From JANXLS01 sp038227045 (GTDB lineage: Bacteria; Planctomycetota; SZUA-567; H5-PLA8): 36,948 bases of DNA. Position 1 is the first letter of the stretch, and every line of letters begins with the position of its first letter. A program made the translations under genes and the position numbers. Below the pieces are notes generated by a model, which saw only the letters and a list, made by a program, of their open reading frames with translations, made no database searches and was not told the DNA's origin. This document shows positions 14,206 through 24,314 of the stretch, in pieces. The stretch spans positions 1 through 36,948 of the forward strand of contig JBBRQD010000053.1 of NCBI GenBank assembly GCA_038227045.1, given 5' to 3'.

Positions 14206-16524
14206 TTAAAGTGCCCGCTTCAGCGCCAGCAGCCGCTTCGTTTCCGCGAGCAAAAAATCCACGTTTGTAAAAGGCTCGTAGCCAATGTCCTGCCACACGA
14301 TCAATCCATTCTTATCGAGCAGGAACGTGCCGTGCAGCGGCGTGTTTTCGAAGTCGTCGAATGCGCGGTAGGCCTTGAACGCGTTCTTGCTCGGATCTGC
14401 GAGAATCGGAAATGGGAAGCCACTGCCGAGCTTTGCTTTTAAAAGCGTCTTGCCGACGTTCTCGGGCGGATCGATTCCTATAGCCAGAATAGTCACACCT
14501 AGCTGCGAAAACCGCTCGTTCACCGGCGCGAACGCGTTCAGTTGCTCGATGCAATGCTTGCATTCGTGGCCGAGATAAAACATCAGCAATAGTGGATGGC
14601 CGCGGTATTGGCTCGGACTGAACGTCGCGCCGCCAGGACCGGGCAATGCGAATTCGGGCGCGGGTGATGGTTTCCATAGGAACGGTCCGAGCGATTCCAG
14701 CGCCGGGCGCACGCCGACATCTTTCGCCTCGGGCGGCGTCACGCGCCAATCGTCGGGAAGATTCAGCGCCTTCGCGATCGGCTTCAAGCGTTGAATCATC
14801 GGCAGGTCGAGATCCATCTTGCCGTCGAGCTCGCGCAGCTTTTTGAATGTCTCTTTCGCTTCATCTTGTTTTTCATTGCGCCAGAGAATGTCGGCGAGAA
14901 TTGCCATCGGCGGAACTTGATTCAGATTGTCCTTCGCGAATTGCCGCGCCTGTTTCTCCGCTTCGGCCTTGTCGCCGGCTTCGAAACGCAGACGGATTTT
15001 CAACTCGCGCGCAAGCGAATCGACTTTGTCCAGTTTTGGCAGAGCGTCCTTGGCATGACCGTCGTTAAGCAGCCGCACGGTCTGCAAATCCTCAATGCGG
15101 TTGCCGATTTTTTTCAACACATCGACGGCCGTGTGTTGCGCGTCTTCACGGATCTTCGCCATGTCGGCCGCATTCTTCTTTTCGTTGACCGCTTTCAATT
15201 CCGCCTCGGCGGATGCGGCGCAACGCTCTTCGGCCAGCACACGATATGTTTTCGTGATTTCGGCCGCGAACGCATCGCCCGCCGCGAATTCCTTCTTGAA
15301 ATAATTGGCGAGCGCCCGCGTTCGAACGACGCGCGTGCGCTCCAGCGGCTCGTCCCCCGTGTCGAGATGCCCGTCCGCTTCCAACACAAGAGCCTCGTCC
15401 CAAAGTTCGAAGCGCGACGGGATTTCGATCAGCCGTTCGCGCGCGAGTTTCGCGCTGGCGTTGTACGCGTTGTATCCCGGCTGAGCTTTCTCCAGAAGGA
15501 GCGTGTTGTATTTGGGATGGCGCGGCATTTCGGCGAGATTTTCGGCGATCTGCAGCGCGGACCGCACGCGGCCCAGGATGCAGAGGTTGCGCGCGAGCCA
15601 GTCTGAATTGTGCGCGTAATTGTGGATCAGATCCGGCATCACGCCGTCGTGAATCATGTGAAAATGATCGACGCGGTTCGAAGCTTCCTGCTGCCAGACG
15701 GCGTCGCGGTAGCGCTTCACCGGCGTGTAGGTGTGCCCGCCGGGCATGTGCCAGAGATGCGCGATGCCGGGACCGGACTGTCCGCAGAACGCAGCCGAAT
15801 CCAGCGAGCGGCGCGCGTCGTCGCTGCCGTCCCAAAGATGGACGCGGTAATGGTGGATCGGATGCATCGGATTGACGCGCAGCACGTCCCGCGTCAGCGC
15901 GTCGATGGACAGGCGGCTGACAATCGGCCAGTCGCCGGCGCTGTCCCAGATATGAAAAACCAGAAACGCCTTGGCCTCGATGTCGTCCGGAAACTCTTCG
16001 ATGATATTTTCGAACGCGGTCACCATCGCTTTGCGCCGCTGTTTGGGATCGTCCTTCTGGTCCTTCGGCACGTTGAGCCGGTAATACGCGGCGAGGCTGT
16101 CGATCCACATCTGCTCACGCTTGGTGACGTCGCTTTTGTGCTCGACCGCCTTCGCGATGAAACCGCGCCCGCGTTCCATGTTGTTGATGTTCGCGCGCGC
16201 CATGCCCCAATACGCCATCACGCATTTCGCATCGATCTTCAGCGCCTGCCGAAACGAACGTTCGGCTTCGAAATACCAAAAGCCGTGCAGTTGACCGAGT
16301 CCCTGATCGAAAAACTTCTGCGCGTCTTCATTGGAATGCGTGACGGCAAAATGAACCCTCGGCATCCCATCCATCAAATACGCGGCCTGACGCGGGCCTT
16401 CATTAAACGCGTCACCATGGACGGAATGCCCGGCGGGATTTTTCTCGTCGTCGCCGTCGGCAAATACACTCGGTGAAAAAAGAAGTGCGAATAAAAGAGC
16501 GCACGCGATGCGAAGTTGTTTCAT
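14206..16524 (-). CDS. Secreted TPR-redoxin fusion protein
   Basis: A 772-residue exported protein. The signal peptide is MKQLRIACALLFALLFSPSV, cleaved after FA. The first two thirds are helical repeats of the TPR type (FDQGLGQLHGFWYFEAERSF, then KIDAKCVMAYWGMARAN; further repeats to about 620). The last 160 residues are a thioredoxin-fold AhpC/TSA-like redoxin domain with GHECKHCIEQLNAF, whose CKHC is a two-cysteine redox centre, and with the typical FPILADPSKNAFKAY and GTFLLDKNGLIVW segments. The likely function is periplasmic thiol or peroxide chemistry coupled to a protein-protein interaction scaffold. MSSPMKQ at 16536 is an alternative start. It is the last gene of a minus-strand group with the Tat-exported isomerase, from which it is separated by 71 bases containing a repeat. 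Confidence 0.8.
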   Translation of the reverse strand: MKQLRIACALLFALLFSPSVFADGDDEKNPAGHSVHGDAFNEGPRQAAYLMDGMPRVHFAVTHSNEDAQKFFDQGLGQLHGFWYFEAERSFRQALKIDAKCVMAYWGMARANINNMERGRGFIAKAVEHKSDVTKREQMWIDSLAAYYRLNVPKDQKDDPKQRRKAMVTAFENIIEEFPDDIEAKAFLVFHIWDSAGDWPIVSRLSIDALTRDVLRVNPMHPIHHYRVHLWDGSDDARRSLDSAAFCGQSGPGIAHLWHMPGGHTYTPVKRYRDAVWQQEASNRVDHFHMIHDGVMPDLIHNYAHNSDWLARNLCILGRVRSALQIAENLAEMPRHPKYNTLLLEKAQPGYNAYNASAKLARERLIEIPSRFELWDEALVLEADGHLDTGDEPLERTRVVRTRALANYFKKEFAAGDAFAAEITKTYRVLAEERCAASAEAELKAVNEKKNAADMAKIREDAQHTAVDVLKKIGNRIEDLQTVRLLNDGHAKDALPKLDKVDSLARELKIRLRFEAGDKAEAEKQARQFAKDNLNQVPPMAILADILWRNEKQDEAKETFKKLRELDGKMDLDLPMIQRLKPIAKALNLPDDWRVTPPEAKDVGVRPALESLGPFLWKPSPAPEFALPGPGGATFSPSQYRGHPLLLMFYLGHECKHCIEQLNAFAPVNERFSQLGVTILAIGIDPPENVGKTLLKAKLGSGFPFPILADPSKNAFKAYRAFDDFENTPLHGTFLLDKNGLIVWQDIGYEPFTNVDFLLAETKRLLALKRAL

Positions 16525-16549
16525 AGGTGAACTCATCTCAGAACAACTT

Positions 16550-16580
16550 TCTCTCGCAAAGACGAAAAGGCGCAAAGAAC
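16550..16580 (-). repeat. Dispersed repeat, family 'TTTGCGTC/TTTGCGAGAGA', copy 2
   Basis: On the minus strand it reads GTTCTTTGCGCC, then TTTTCGTC, then TTTGCGAGAGA. It fills the gap between the isomerase and TPR-redoxin genes. Compared with copy 1 one unit is altered by a C-to-T change and a shorter spacer. Confidence 0.7.
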
Positions 16581-16595
16581 GGCGAAGAGAATTTT

Positions 16596-17543
16596 TCACA
16601 CGTCGCAAATCTTCACGCCCTGCCTCAGTGATCCGATCAAATCCTTCTTGCGCGGAATAAATTCCTGCCCGAGGAACCCTGTGTAACCGGTCTCCACAAT
16701 CGCGCGGATAATCGGCGGGTAATTGATCTCCTGGCTCTCGTCGATTTCAGCGCGTCCGGGATTGCCCGCGGTGTGATAGTGGCCGATGTAATCCTTGTAT
16801 TGCTTGATGCGCGTGATGATGTCGCCTTCCATGATCTGGATGTGATAGATGTCGAAGAGAATTTTGAAATTCGGCGAGCCGATTTTGTCGCAGACTTTGA
16901 CGGCCCATTCGAGCGTGTCGGCCTGATAACCCGGATGGCCTTTCATGCTGATGTCCACGCGCGAATTCAGCACTTCGATACACATCGTCACCTTTTTTTT
17001 CTCGGCGAAACCGAGGACTTTTTTGATGCCTTCGACCGTGTTCTTCTGACCTTCTTCGTCCGAAATCTCCGGGCAATTCGGGTCTTTGGGATCGAGCTTT
17101 TTCATGCCCGAAAAACAGATCACGCTGGGGCAGCCGAAATCGCCGGCGGCCTCAACGACCTTGCTCACCCTCTCAATACACATCGCATGATTCTGAACAT
17201 GGTTGAAGCCGCTGACGAACCCGTGGCTGCTGGCGATAGCGCAGGTCATGCCCAGATTTTTCAACGTGGGCCAGAATTTCGGGTCGCACAGTTCGACGGA
17301 CTTCAAGCCGAGTTTCGCGGAGGCGGCAATCAGCTCTTCTTCATTGACGCTGATCTTTTCGCCATCGACGGGAACGTTTTTGAAACACCATGGCACGACG
17401 GACTGCTTGATCCGGCCTTTCTCGATCTTCCAGTTGGGATCGACTTCATCGGCGGACGCGGTGCGCGCGCCTAGCATCGCTGCGCCGGCGGTGACGGCCA
17501 CGGCGCCTTTAAGCATGCCGCGGCGCGAAAATTTGTCGGACAT
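16596..17543 (-). CDS. Tat-exported hydroxypyruvate isomerase-like protein
   Basis: A 315-residue protein with a twin-arginine signal (SRRGMLKG at residues 6-13, then a hydrophobic Ala-rich stretch to about residue 31). The rest is a TIM-barrel sugar isomerase of the hydroxypyruvate-isomerase type. Metal-site motifs are visible: CIEVLNSR, KILFDIYHIQIMEGD, HYHTAGNPGR and GQEFIPRK, with the Glu-Asp-His-Glu order of the family. Export by Tat implies a cofactor bound before folding and action outside the cytoplasm, a pattern common in Planctomycetota. The start has AGGAG 9 bases upstream. It is 52 bases upstream of the repeat and co-directional with TPR-redoxin. Confidence 0.85.
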   Translation of the reverse strand: MSDKFSRRGMLKGAVAVTAGAAMLGARTASADEVDPNWKIEKGRIKQSVVPWCFKNVPVDGEKISVNEEELIAASAKLGLKSVELCDPKFWPTLKNLGMTCAIASSHGFVSGFNHVQNHAMCIERVSKVVEAAGDFGCPSVICFSGMKKLDPKDPNCPEISDEEGQKNTVEGIKKVLGFAEKKKVTMCIEVLNSRVDISMKGHPGYQADTLEWAVKVCDKIGSPNFKILFDIYHIQIMEGDIITRIKQYKDYIGHYHTAGNPGRAEIDESQEINYPPIIRAIVETGYTGFLGQEFIPRKKDLIGSLRQGVKICDV

Positions 17544-17667
17544 AAATGGAACTCCTATCTGAAAATTATTGGCACTTCAATGACCTTGACGATTCATTAA
17601 ACACGTAAACCGATATGGCGTGAATGACGCGCGATTTCTGGGATCGGCGCATTGCGCAGAGGGGGAT

Positions 17668-18147
17668 TCATTTTCCGAGTGGGATTGCGGATGGCGGATG
17701 GATGGGATGCACAACAATTTCTTTCCGCCACGCGGCGCGCCCGCGCGCATCGAATTCGAAGATGAAACACGTCACCGGTCCCGCTAGTTTTTCAGCTTCT
17801 GCCGCATCGATCGGCACTGCGGGCCTTTCAAGCGTCGGCGACTGCATCAACGGATAATAAATCCAAAAATCGCCTTTTTGCTCCGCGGTGTCCTTCAACT
17901 GAAGGGCCGTCGCGCGGATCACCGGCAGGCCAAACAGCACGCGGATCGTGGGCTTGTCGGATATTTCGGGAAGAAAACCCGTCAGCTTATCAAAGTCCTC
18001 AATCGTGGCCTGTCCGGCCGTGACCCGATGCGTGAGTTCTAGGTAGCCGATCCGGCGGCCCTCGCGCGACGCATAGCCCGCGTAAAGCAGCGCACCGGCG
18101 AAGAGCGCTTGAGTAAGGAGAACGATATTGAGCATCCGAGGGTTCAT
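17668..18147 (-). CDS. Hypothetical protein with N-terminal membrane anchor
   Basis: A 159-residue protein of unknown family. The N terminus (NIVLLTQALFAGALLYAGYA) is a single hydrophobic helix that can act as an anchor or an uncleaved signal. The remainder is soluble with mixed alpha/beta character (LTGFLPEISDKPTIRVLFGL, GDFWIYYPLMQSP, VTCFIFEFDARGRAAWRKEI). The ATG at 18147 is chosen because GGAA lies 7 bases upstream and upstream in-frame sequence comes from a repeat. It probably forms one minus-strand group with the M16 gene upstream, with 127 intervening bases occupied by an inverted pair of repeats. The single anchor suggests a periplasmic or inner-membrane location. Confidence 0.6.
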   Translation of the reverse strand: MNPRMLNIVLLTQALFAGALLYAGYASREGRRIGYLELTHRVTAGQATIEDFDKLTGFLPEISDKPTIRVLFGLPVIRATALQLKDTAEQKGDFWIYYPLMQSPTLERPAVPIDAAEAEKLAGPVTCFIFEFDARGRAAWRKEIVVHPIHPPSAIPLGK

Positions 18148-18173
18148 GCGATTTCCAGATCGACCTTTTTTAA

Positions 18174-18199
18174 TTCTCTCGCAAAGACGCAAAGAACGA
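18174..18199 (+). repeat. Dispersed repeat, copy 3 (inverted partner of copy 4)
   Basis: It reads TTCTCTCGCAAAGACGCAAAG then AACGACAAG. It is the inverted complement of the copy at 18238-18269, and the two can pair into a hairpin of about 24 bp around a loop of some 40 bases. Confidence 0.75.
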
Positions 18200-18237
18200 C
18201 AAGAAAATTTTGTACGCATTTCTTTTTTTGCTTTGCC

Positions 18238-18269
18238 GTTCTTTGCGCCTTTGCGTCTTTGCGAGAGAC
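18238..18269 (-). repeat. Dispersed repeat, copy 4 (inverted partner of copy 3)
   Basis: GTTCTTTGCGCC, TTTGCGTC, then TTTGCGAGAGAC, immediately next to the M16 stop codon at 18275. With copy 3 it makes a long imperfect stem between the M16 gene and the next gene on the minus strand, so it may act as a transcript-end or RNA-stability structure. Confidence 0.75.
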
Positions 18270-18274
18270 TATCT

Positions 18275-21019
18275 TTATTCCTTCGCTTTCAAAACCGCTT
18301 TCGCCCAGCGATCCGGGTCGAGATATTTCTTCGCCGCCATCTGCAATTGTTCCGGCGTCACTTTTTCCAGGCGCTCTTTGCGCGAGAACACGTGCGCTGC
18401 GCCTTCGCCGTAAAGCTGCGCCAGCGCGAGGCGCTGGGCCACGCCGGGCTGGTTCTGCAATTCGATCGCTTCGTTGCCAGCCAGGAAATTCTTGATCGAA
18501 TCCAGCTCCTTCGCGGGCACCGGTTCGTCGCGGAGCAGTTTGGCTTCCTTCCACATGCCGTCGATCGACAGACCGAGCGACTTGGCATCAGTCTTGATGT
18601 AAAACACGATTGCGCCGCCGCCGAGTTGCGAATCGTTGTGCACGGAAACCTCGTAGGCCAGTCCCTGCTTCTCACGCAGCGCAACGCTCAAACGCCCGCC
18701 AAGACCTGACAGAAGATTTGCGATGAGATCGAGCGTTTCGCGGTCCGGGCTTTTCAATTCCGCGCCGCGAAAGCCGAGCGTCAACACCGCGCCTTTGATG
18801 CCTTCTTTGATTCCTTCGCCCGACACACCCTTGCCCAATTCCGGGATCGGCAGAACCGGCGGCGCATTGAACGCCCCCGCTTTGAGTTCGCCGAATTGCG
18901 CCCGGATGAGTTTCAACGCGTCCAGCGCGGAAACATCACCGGTAAAGCTGACCGCGAGATTTTCGGGATGAACCCACGCGTCGTGAAGTTTTTTCAGATC
19001 GTCTGCGGTGATCTTCTCGACGGATTCGCGGGTGCCGTGCGTCTGGCGCGCATAGGGGTGGTTGCCATAGAGCAGCGGACGCAGAATCTTGGTGTTCATC
19101 GTGGTGATCGATTCGTCTTCCATGGCGATATTCTGCAGCGTCTCCTGCTTGAGCAGCGTCAGTTCATCCTTCGGAAACGATGGATGCAGCATGCAGTCGG
19201 CGGCCAGATCGAGCAGCTTGGGCGCGTCCTGCTTGAGGCCCGCCGCCATCACCCCGAACGACGAACGGCCGCCGAAACTGCTCAGCGTCGCGCCCAGGTT
19301 TTCGGATTCTTCGGCGATCTTCAATTTGTTGCGCGTGGCCGTTCCGCGGTCCAGCATTTCACCGAGCAGCTCGCCGGAGCCGCCCAGTTCCGCCGGTTCC
19401 CAGCGCGTGCCACCCAGCGCGGCGACCGTGAGACTGACCAGCGGCAGCGAACGATCCTCGCGCACCACTATGCGCATGCCGTTGGATTTAAGTTTGAATT
19501 CGAAGACGGCTTTGCCGGGCAGCAGCGTCGCGTTCTCAATGCCGGGATCGGCCTGTAGCGCTTTCAATTCCGCCTGAAGCGCCACGCCGGGATCCGTCTC
19601 GTCTTTGGCCGCGGCGGCCTGCTCTTTCAATTCTTCTTTCGGCAGCATGACCGCGACGTTCAGCATGTCCGCCAGAAAATATTTTTTAGCGACGCGCACG
19701 ACGTCGTCGGCCGTCACATGTTGAATGCGGTCCACGTAGCGGTCGGAGAAATCGAGATCGCCGGCGACAATCCAATCGGAGCCCAGCGCGCCGGCGAGGC
19801 CGTCGGCGGTCATTTGAGCCATCACGCGCGCGGTCTTCATTTTCTGCTTGGCGCGGTCGAGTTCGGCCGCGCTCGGCGGATGCGTCTTGATATCGTCGAG
19901 CACTTTGACAATCGCGTCGCGTGCCGCGTCGATCTTTCCGCCTTCGACCGATGCGTTGATCACGAAATAACCTTTGTACATCGGCGTGTAGTCGCTCGCG
20001 GCGATGTCGGTGACGAGTCCCTTGTCTTTCACTTCGCGGTACAAACGGCTGGAGCGGCCGTCGCCGAGAATGCTGGCGAGCAGATCCATCGCGTACAGGT
20101 CGTCGTGGCGCAGCGCGATGCCAGGATAGCCGAGCATGATTTTGGGAACCTGGCAGAGCGGATGCGTGATCTGAACACTGCGCGGCGCCAACTGTTCCGG
20201 CTCTTCGTCAATGGGCGCGGGCGGAACGCTTTTGCGCTTCCACGCGCTGAGCGTCGTGGCCATCTTCGGCATGACCACTTTCGCGTCAATATCGCCGACC
20301 GTGACGAAGCAGCAACTGTCCGGCGAATAACGCTCCTGATAATACGCCCAGACTTCGTCGCGCGTCACGCGCAGAAAACGGTCCGGATAACCCAGCACGG
20401 GAATGCGGTAGGGATGCACTTGATAGAGGGTCTGCTCAAACGTCTCCCAGAGCACGCCGTCTGTATTGTCGAGAAAGCGTTCGATTTCCTTGTAGACGAC
20501 TTTGTGTTCTTTGACCGTCTCGTCGGGCGGAAACGTGGAATCCATCAGCATGTCGGCAAGCACATTGAAGGAGGTTTCGAAGCCGCTCGACTGGCACGTG
20601 ATGTAATAGACGGTGCGCTCGCTGTTGGTGTAGGCGTTGTCGTCGCCGCCCGCGCCGCGAATCTCCTGATCGAGGACGCCGGTGGGCCGTTTGGTGGTGC
20701 CTTTGAACATCATGTGTTCGCAGAAGTGGCTTAAGCCCGCGCCGACAAATCGGGATTCGTGGATGCCGCCGGTGCGCATCCAGCCCTGCACGGAGACCAC
20801 GGGCGCGGAATGTTTTTCAAGCACGATGATTTCGCAGCCGTTGCGCAGCTTGGCATAGATCGCGCCATTTTTCGCGCGCCGCATCTCCAGCGGACGCGCC
20901 TCGATGGGCAGCGCATCCATCGCAGCAATTACTGCGCTGGGAACAGCGGGCGCATCAAGAGCGCGCAAAGCGGACGTCAGTGAAACCAGCGAGAGCACGA
21001 GAATGGCGTAGTGGCGCAA
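18275..21019 (-). CDS. Two-domain M16 family zinc protease, exported
   Basis: A 914-residue protein with a signal-like N terminus (MRHYAILVLSLVSLTSAL) and two homologous M16 domains. The first carries the inverted zinc motif HFCEH (98-102) and the third ligand Glu178, 76 residues later; it is therefore probably active. The second domain keeps LGGRLSVALREKQGLAYEV, the Arg/Tyr substrate-binding region, but lacks HxxEH, as usual for two-domain M16 enzymes. These proteases (pitrilysin/PqqL/processing-peptidase relatives) degrade peptides in a closed chamber. The start is TTG at 21017-21019: GGAGG lies 8 bases upstream on the minus strand and there is no better start. The first gene of a minus-strand group, it lies next to a MITE-like element. 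Confidence 0.9.
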   Translation of the reverse strand: MRHYAILVLSLVSLTSALRALDAPAVPSAVIAAMDALPIEARPLEMRRAKNGAIYAKLRNGCEIIVLEKHSAPVVSVQGWMRTGGIHESRFVGAGLSHFCEHMMFKGTTKRPTGVLDQEIRGAGGDDNAYTNSERTVYYITCQSSGFETSFNVLADMLMDSTFPPDETVKEHKVVYKEIERFLDNTDGVLWETFEQTLYQVHPYRIPVLGYPDRFLRVTRDEVWAYYQERYSPDSCCFVTVGDIDAKVVMPKMATTLSAWKRKSVPPAPIDEEPEQLAPRSVQITHPLCQVPKIMLGYPGIALRHDDLYAMDLLASILGDGRSSRLYREVKDKGLVTDIAASDYTPMYKGYFVINASVEGGKIDAARDAIVKVLDDIKTHPPSAAELDRAKQKMKTARVMAQMTADGLAGALGSDWIVAGDLDFSDRYVDRIQHVTADDVVRVAKKYFLADMLNVAVMLPKEELKEQAAAAKDETDPGVALQAELKALQADPGIENATLLPGKAVFEFKLKSNGMRIVVREDRSLPLVSLTVAALGGTRWEPAELGGSGELLGEMLDRGTATRNKLKIAEESENLGATLSSFGGRSSFGVMAAGLKQDAPKLLDLAADCMLHPSFPKDELTLLKQETLQNIAMEDESITTMNTKILRPLLYGNHPYARQTHGTRESVEKITADDLKKLHDAWVHPENLAVSFTGDVSALDALKLIRAQFGELKAGAFNAPPVLPIPELGKGVSGEGIKEGIKGAVLTLGFRGAELKSPDRETLDLIANLLSGLGGRLSVALREKQGLAYEVSVHNDSQLGGGAIVFYIKTDAKSLGLSIDGMWKEAKLLRDEPVPAKELDSIKNFLAGNEAIELQNQPGVAQRLALAQLYGEGAAHVFSRKERLEKVTPEQLQMAAKKYLDPDRWAKAVLKAKE

Positions 21020-21114
21020 GAAGGAGTCCTCCAGAAGTGTGGCCGTGTTATATATAAGGTAGGCGGGTGTTTGTCATTCGATAAATCGGTTGGAAAGACT
21101 GCGAAAGGAAACGG

Positions 21115-21347
21115 AAACGGCTTTTTAACCGCGAATAACGCTGATCTTCGCGGATAAACGCGGATAATTTTTGGATTGTCGACGCGGGTTTTGAAACTCA
21201 ATCTGTCGCCGTCAGTTCCAAGTTTTTTATTAAAAATGCGCCGATGGCAGACCGTCGAACAGCCAAGCAATTCGAGATCAAACACCTTAAAAACCATTTG
21301 CCTTTTATCCGCGAAGATCAGCGCTATCCGCGGTTAAAAAGCCGTTT
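21115..21347. mobile_element. MITE-like palindromic element, copy A (233 bp)
   Basis: The ends 21115-21158 and 21304-21347 are inverted repeats that match at 42 of 44 positions, beginning AAACGGCTTTTTAACCGCG. The core of about 145 bases has no ORF and shares segments such as TTTTTTATTAAAAA..CGCCGAT with copy B at 24078-24308. It occupies most of the 399-base gap between the M16 and Cys-rich protein genes. There is no transposase, so movement would need one in trans. Alternatively it is a structural RNA element. Confidence 0.7.
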
Positions 21348-21355
21348 ATGTGACG

Positions 21356-21384
21356 GCAAAAAAACGGCCCAAAAGCAGGCCGTT
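21356..21384 (-). terminator. Rho-independent terminator of the Cys-rich gene
   Basis: On the minus strand AACGGCC pairs with GGCCGTT around an eight-base loop, followed by a T-run (7 T in total). It lies about 35 bases beyond the stop of the small Cys-rich protein gene. Confidence 0.85.
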
Positions 21385-21418
21385 CTCCTCCATCATTAAT
21401 TCAGTGGCTCATGCGCGG

Positions 21419-21697
21419 TTACTTCCCGCAGCCGCAGTCGGACTTGGGTGGCGGCGGCGCATTGCACGTGTCGCAGCCGTTGAAGCCAAAGCCTTTCCCG
21501 ATTGTTCCGCCCACGGAGTGCACGAAAAAATTCTTGACCGGGCTTCCGCAGCGTTTGAGTTTTTCGCCGGTGGAGCACGCATCGCACGCCGCGCACTTGG
21601 GTTTCTTTTCGTCGCACGCCTTGCAGCCGTCGTCCGCGCGCAAACCCGCGCACAGGGACAACGCCAGCATCGTGGCACAGATGGTTCTCAACAACAT
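21419..21697 (-). CDS. Small secreted Cys-rich protein
   Basis: A 92-residue exported protein. The signal peptide (MLLRTICATMLALSLCAGLR, cleavage after RA) is followed by about 70 residues with ten cysteines in short-spaced pairs: CKAC, CAACDAC, CGSP, CDTC and a final CGCGK. A hydrophobic/Gly stretch (FFVHSVGGTIGKGFGF) divides the two Cys clusters. AAGGAGGG lies just before the ATG at 21697, an excellent ribosome-binding site that overrules a longer upstream frame. Such patterns suggest disulfide-bonded or metal-binding periplasmic proteins. I know no family. It shares this style with the LysM lipoprotein at 3.2-3.8 kb. It has its own terminator, so it is monocistronic. Confidence 0.75.
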   Translation of the reverse strand: MLLRTICATMLALSLCAGLRADDGCKACDEKKPKCAACDACSTGEKLKRCGSPVKNFFVHSVGGTIGKGFGFNGCDTCNAPPPPKSDCGCGK

Positions 21698-21883
21698 GGA
21701 TCCCTCCTTCTCGTTATGAAATGCCGTTCGCATTTCGATGTTTAATGAGACGCGAGTGGCTTGGCGGGCTTCAGCGGAATTTTTTTGCCGCAAGAGGACG
21801 CGGAGATGCGCGGAGGAAATGAAACAAAGAGTAGAGGCGTAAAATCGCCAATTTCAAACTGACAAGGACTGATTCGCAATTAT

Positions 21884-21900
21884 GCTATTAAGTTACGTAA
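21884..21900 (+). promoter_or_regulatory. Possible extended -10 and palindrome upstream of uvrB
   Basis: TGCTATTAA at 21883-21891 resembles an extended -10 element and overlaps a perfect 8-base palindrome TTACGTAA at 21893-21900, about 40 bases before uvrB. No convincing -35 is visible. The palindrome could be a regulator site. It was found by eye and is weak. Confidence 0.2.
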
Positions 21901-21910
21901 TTGAAGTGTC

Positions 21911-21929
21911 AACCTGAAACCTGAAACCC
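21911..21929 (+). repeat. CCTGAAACC repeat, copy 1, upstream of uvrB
   Basis: Tandem AACCTGAAA/CCTGAAACC units end 9 bases before the uvrB ATG and take the place normally occupied by a Shine-Dalgarno sequence, of which there is no sign. The same unit recurs in inverted form at 27066-27156. Confidence 0.7.
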
Positions 21930-21937
21930 AATCCGTT

Positions 21938-24064
<2,127 letters not shown>

Positions 24065-24077
24065 CCGCGAAAACAGC

Positions 24078-24308
24078 AACGGCTTTTTAACCGCGAATTG
24101 CGCGGATTTTCGCGAATGAACGCGAATAAAGACGGATAGTTTTTAGGTTGGTTTGGTCTCGATGAAGTGGACCATTCAATGGTCTGCCGCGAGAGTCTTT
24201 TTTGTTAAAACCGCCGATTAATCAAGGCGGATAGTGTTTCAATACACGCACTGACAACCCCTGAAATTATTCGCGTGAATTCGCGAAATTCGCGGTTAAA
24301 AAGCCGTT
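24078..24308. mobile_element. MITE-like palindromic element, copy B (231 bp)
   Basis: It starts with the same terminal sequence as copy A (AACGGCTTTTTAACCGCG) and ends with its complement. After 22 identical bases the right arm lacks ten bases present in the left arm, then both resume with TCGCGAAT..ACGCGAATAA. The core has no ORF but shares TTTTTTGTTAAAA..CGCCGAT with copy A. It fills the gap between the uvrB stop and the BON gene. Confidence 0.7.
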
Positions 24309-24314
24309 CGCCGT

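Noticed and set aside
14791..15606. 271-codon plus-strand frame opposite the TPR-redoxin gene
   Set aside because: Antisense shadow; rich in Arg/Phe/Gln/His with no recognisable domain, while the minus strand has a signal peptide, TPRs and a CxxC redoxin.
21794..21840. A/G-rich stretch GAGGACGCGGAGATGCGCGGAGG before uvrB
   Set aside because: It looks like part of another intergenic repeat type, but I see only one copy in this window, so no family can be shown.
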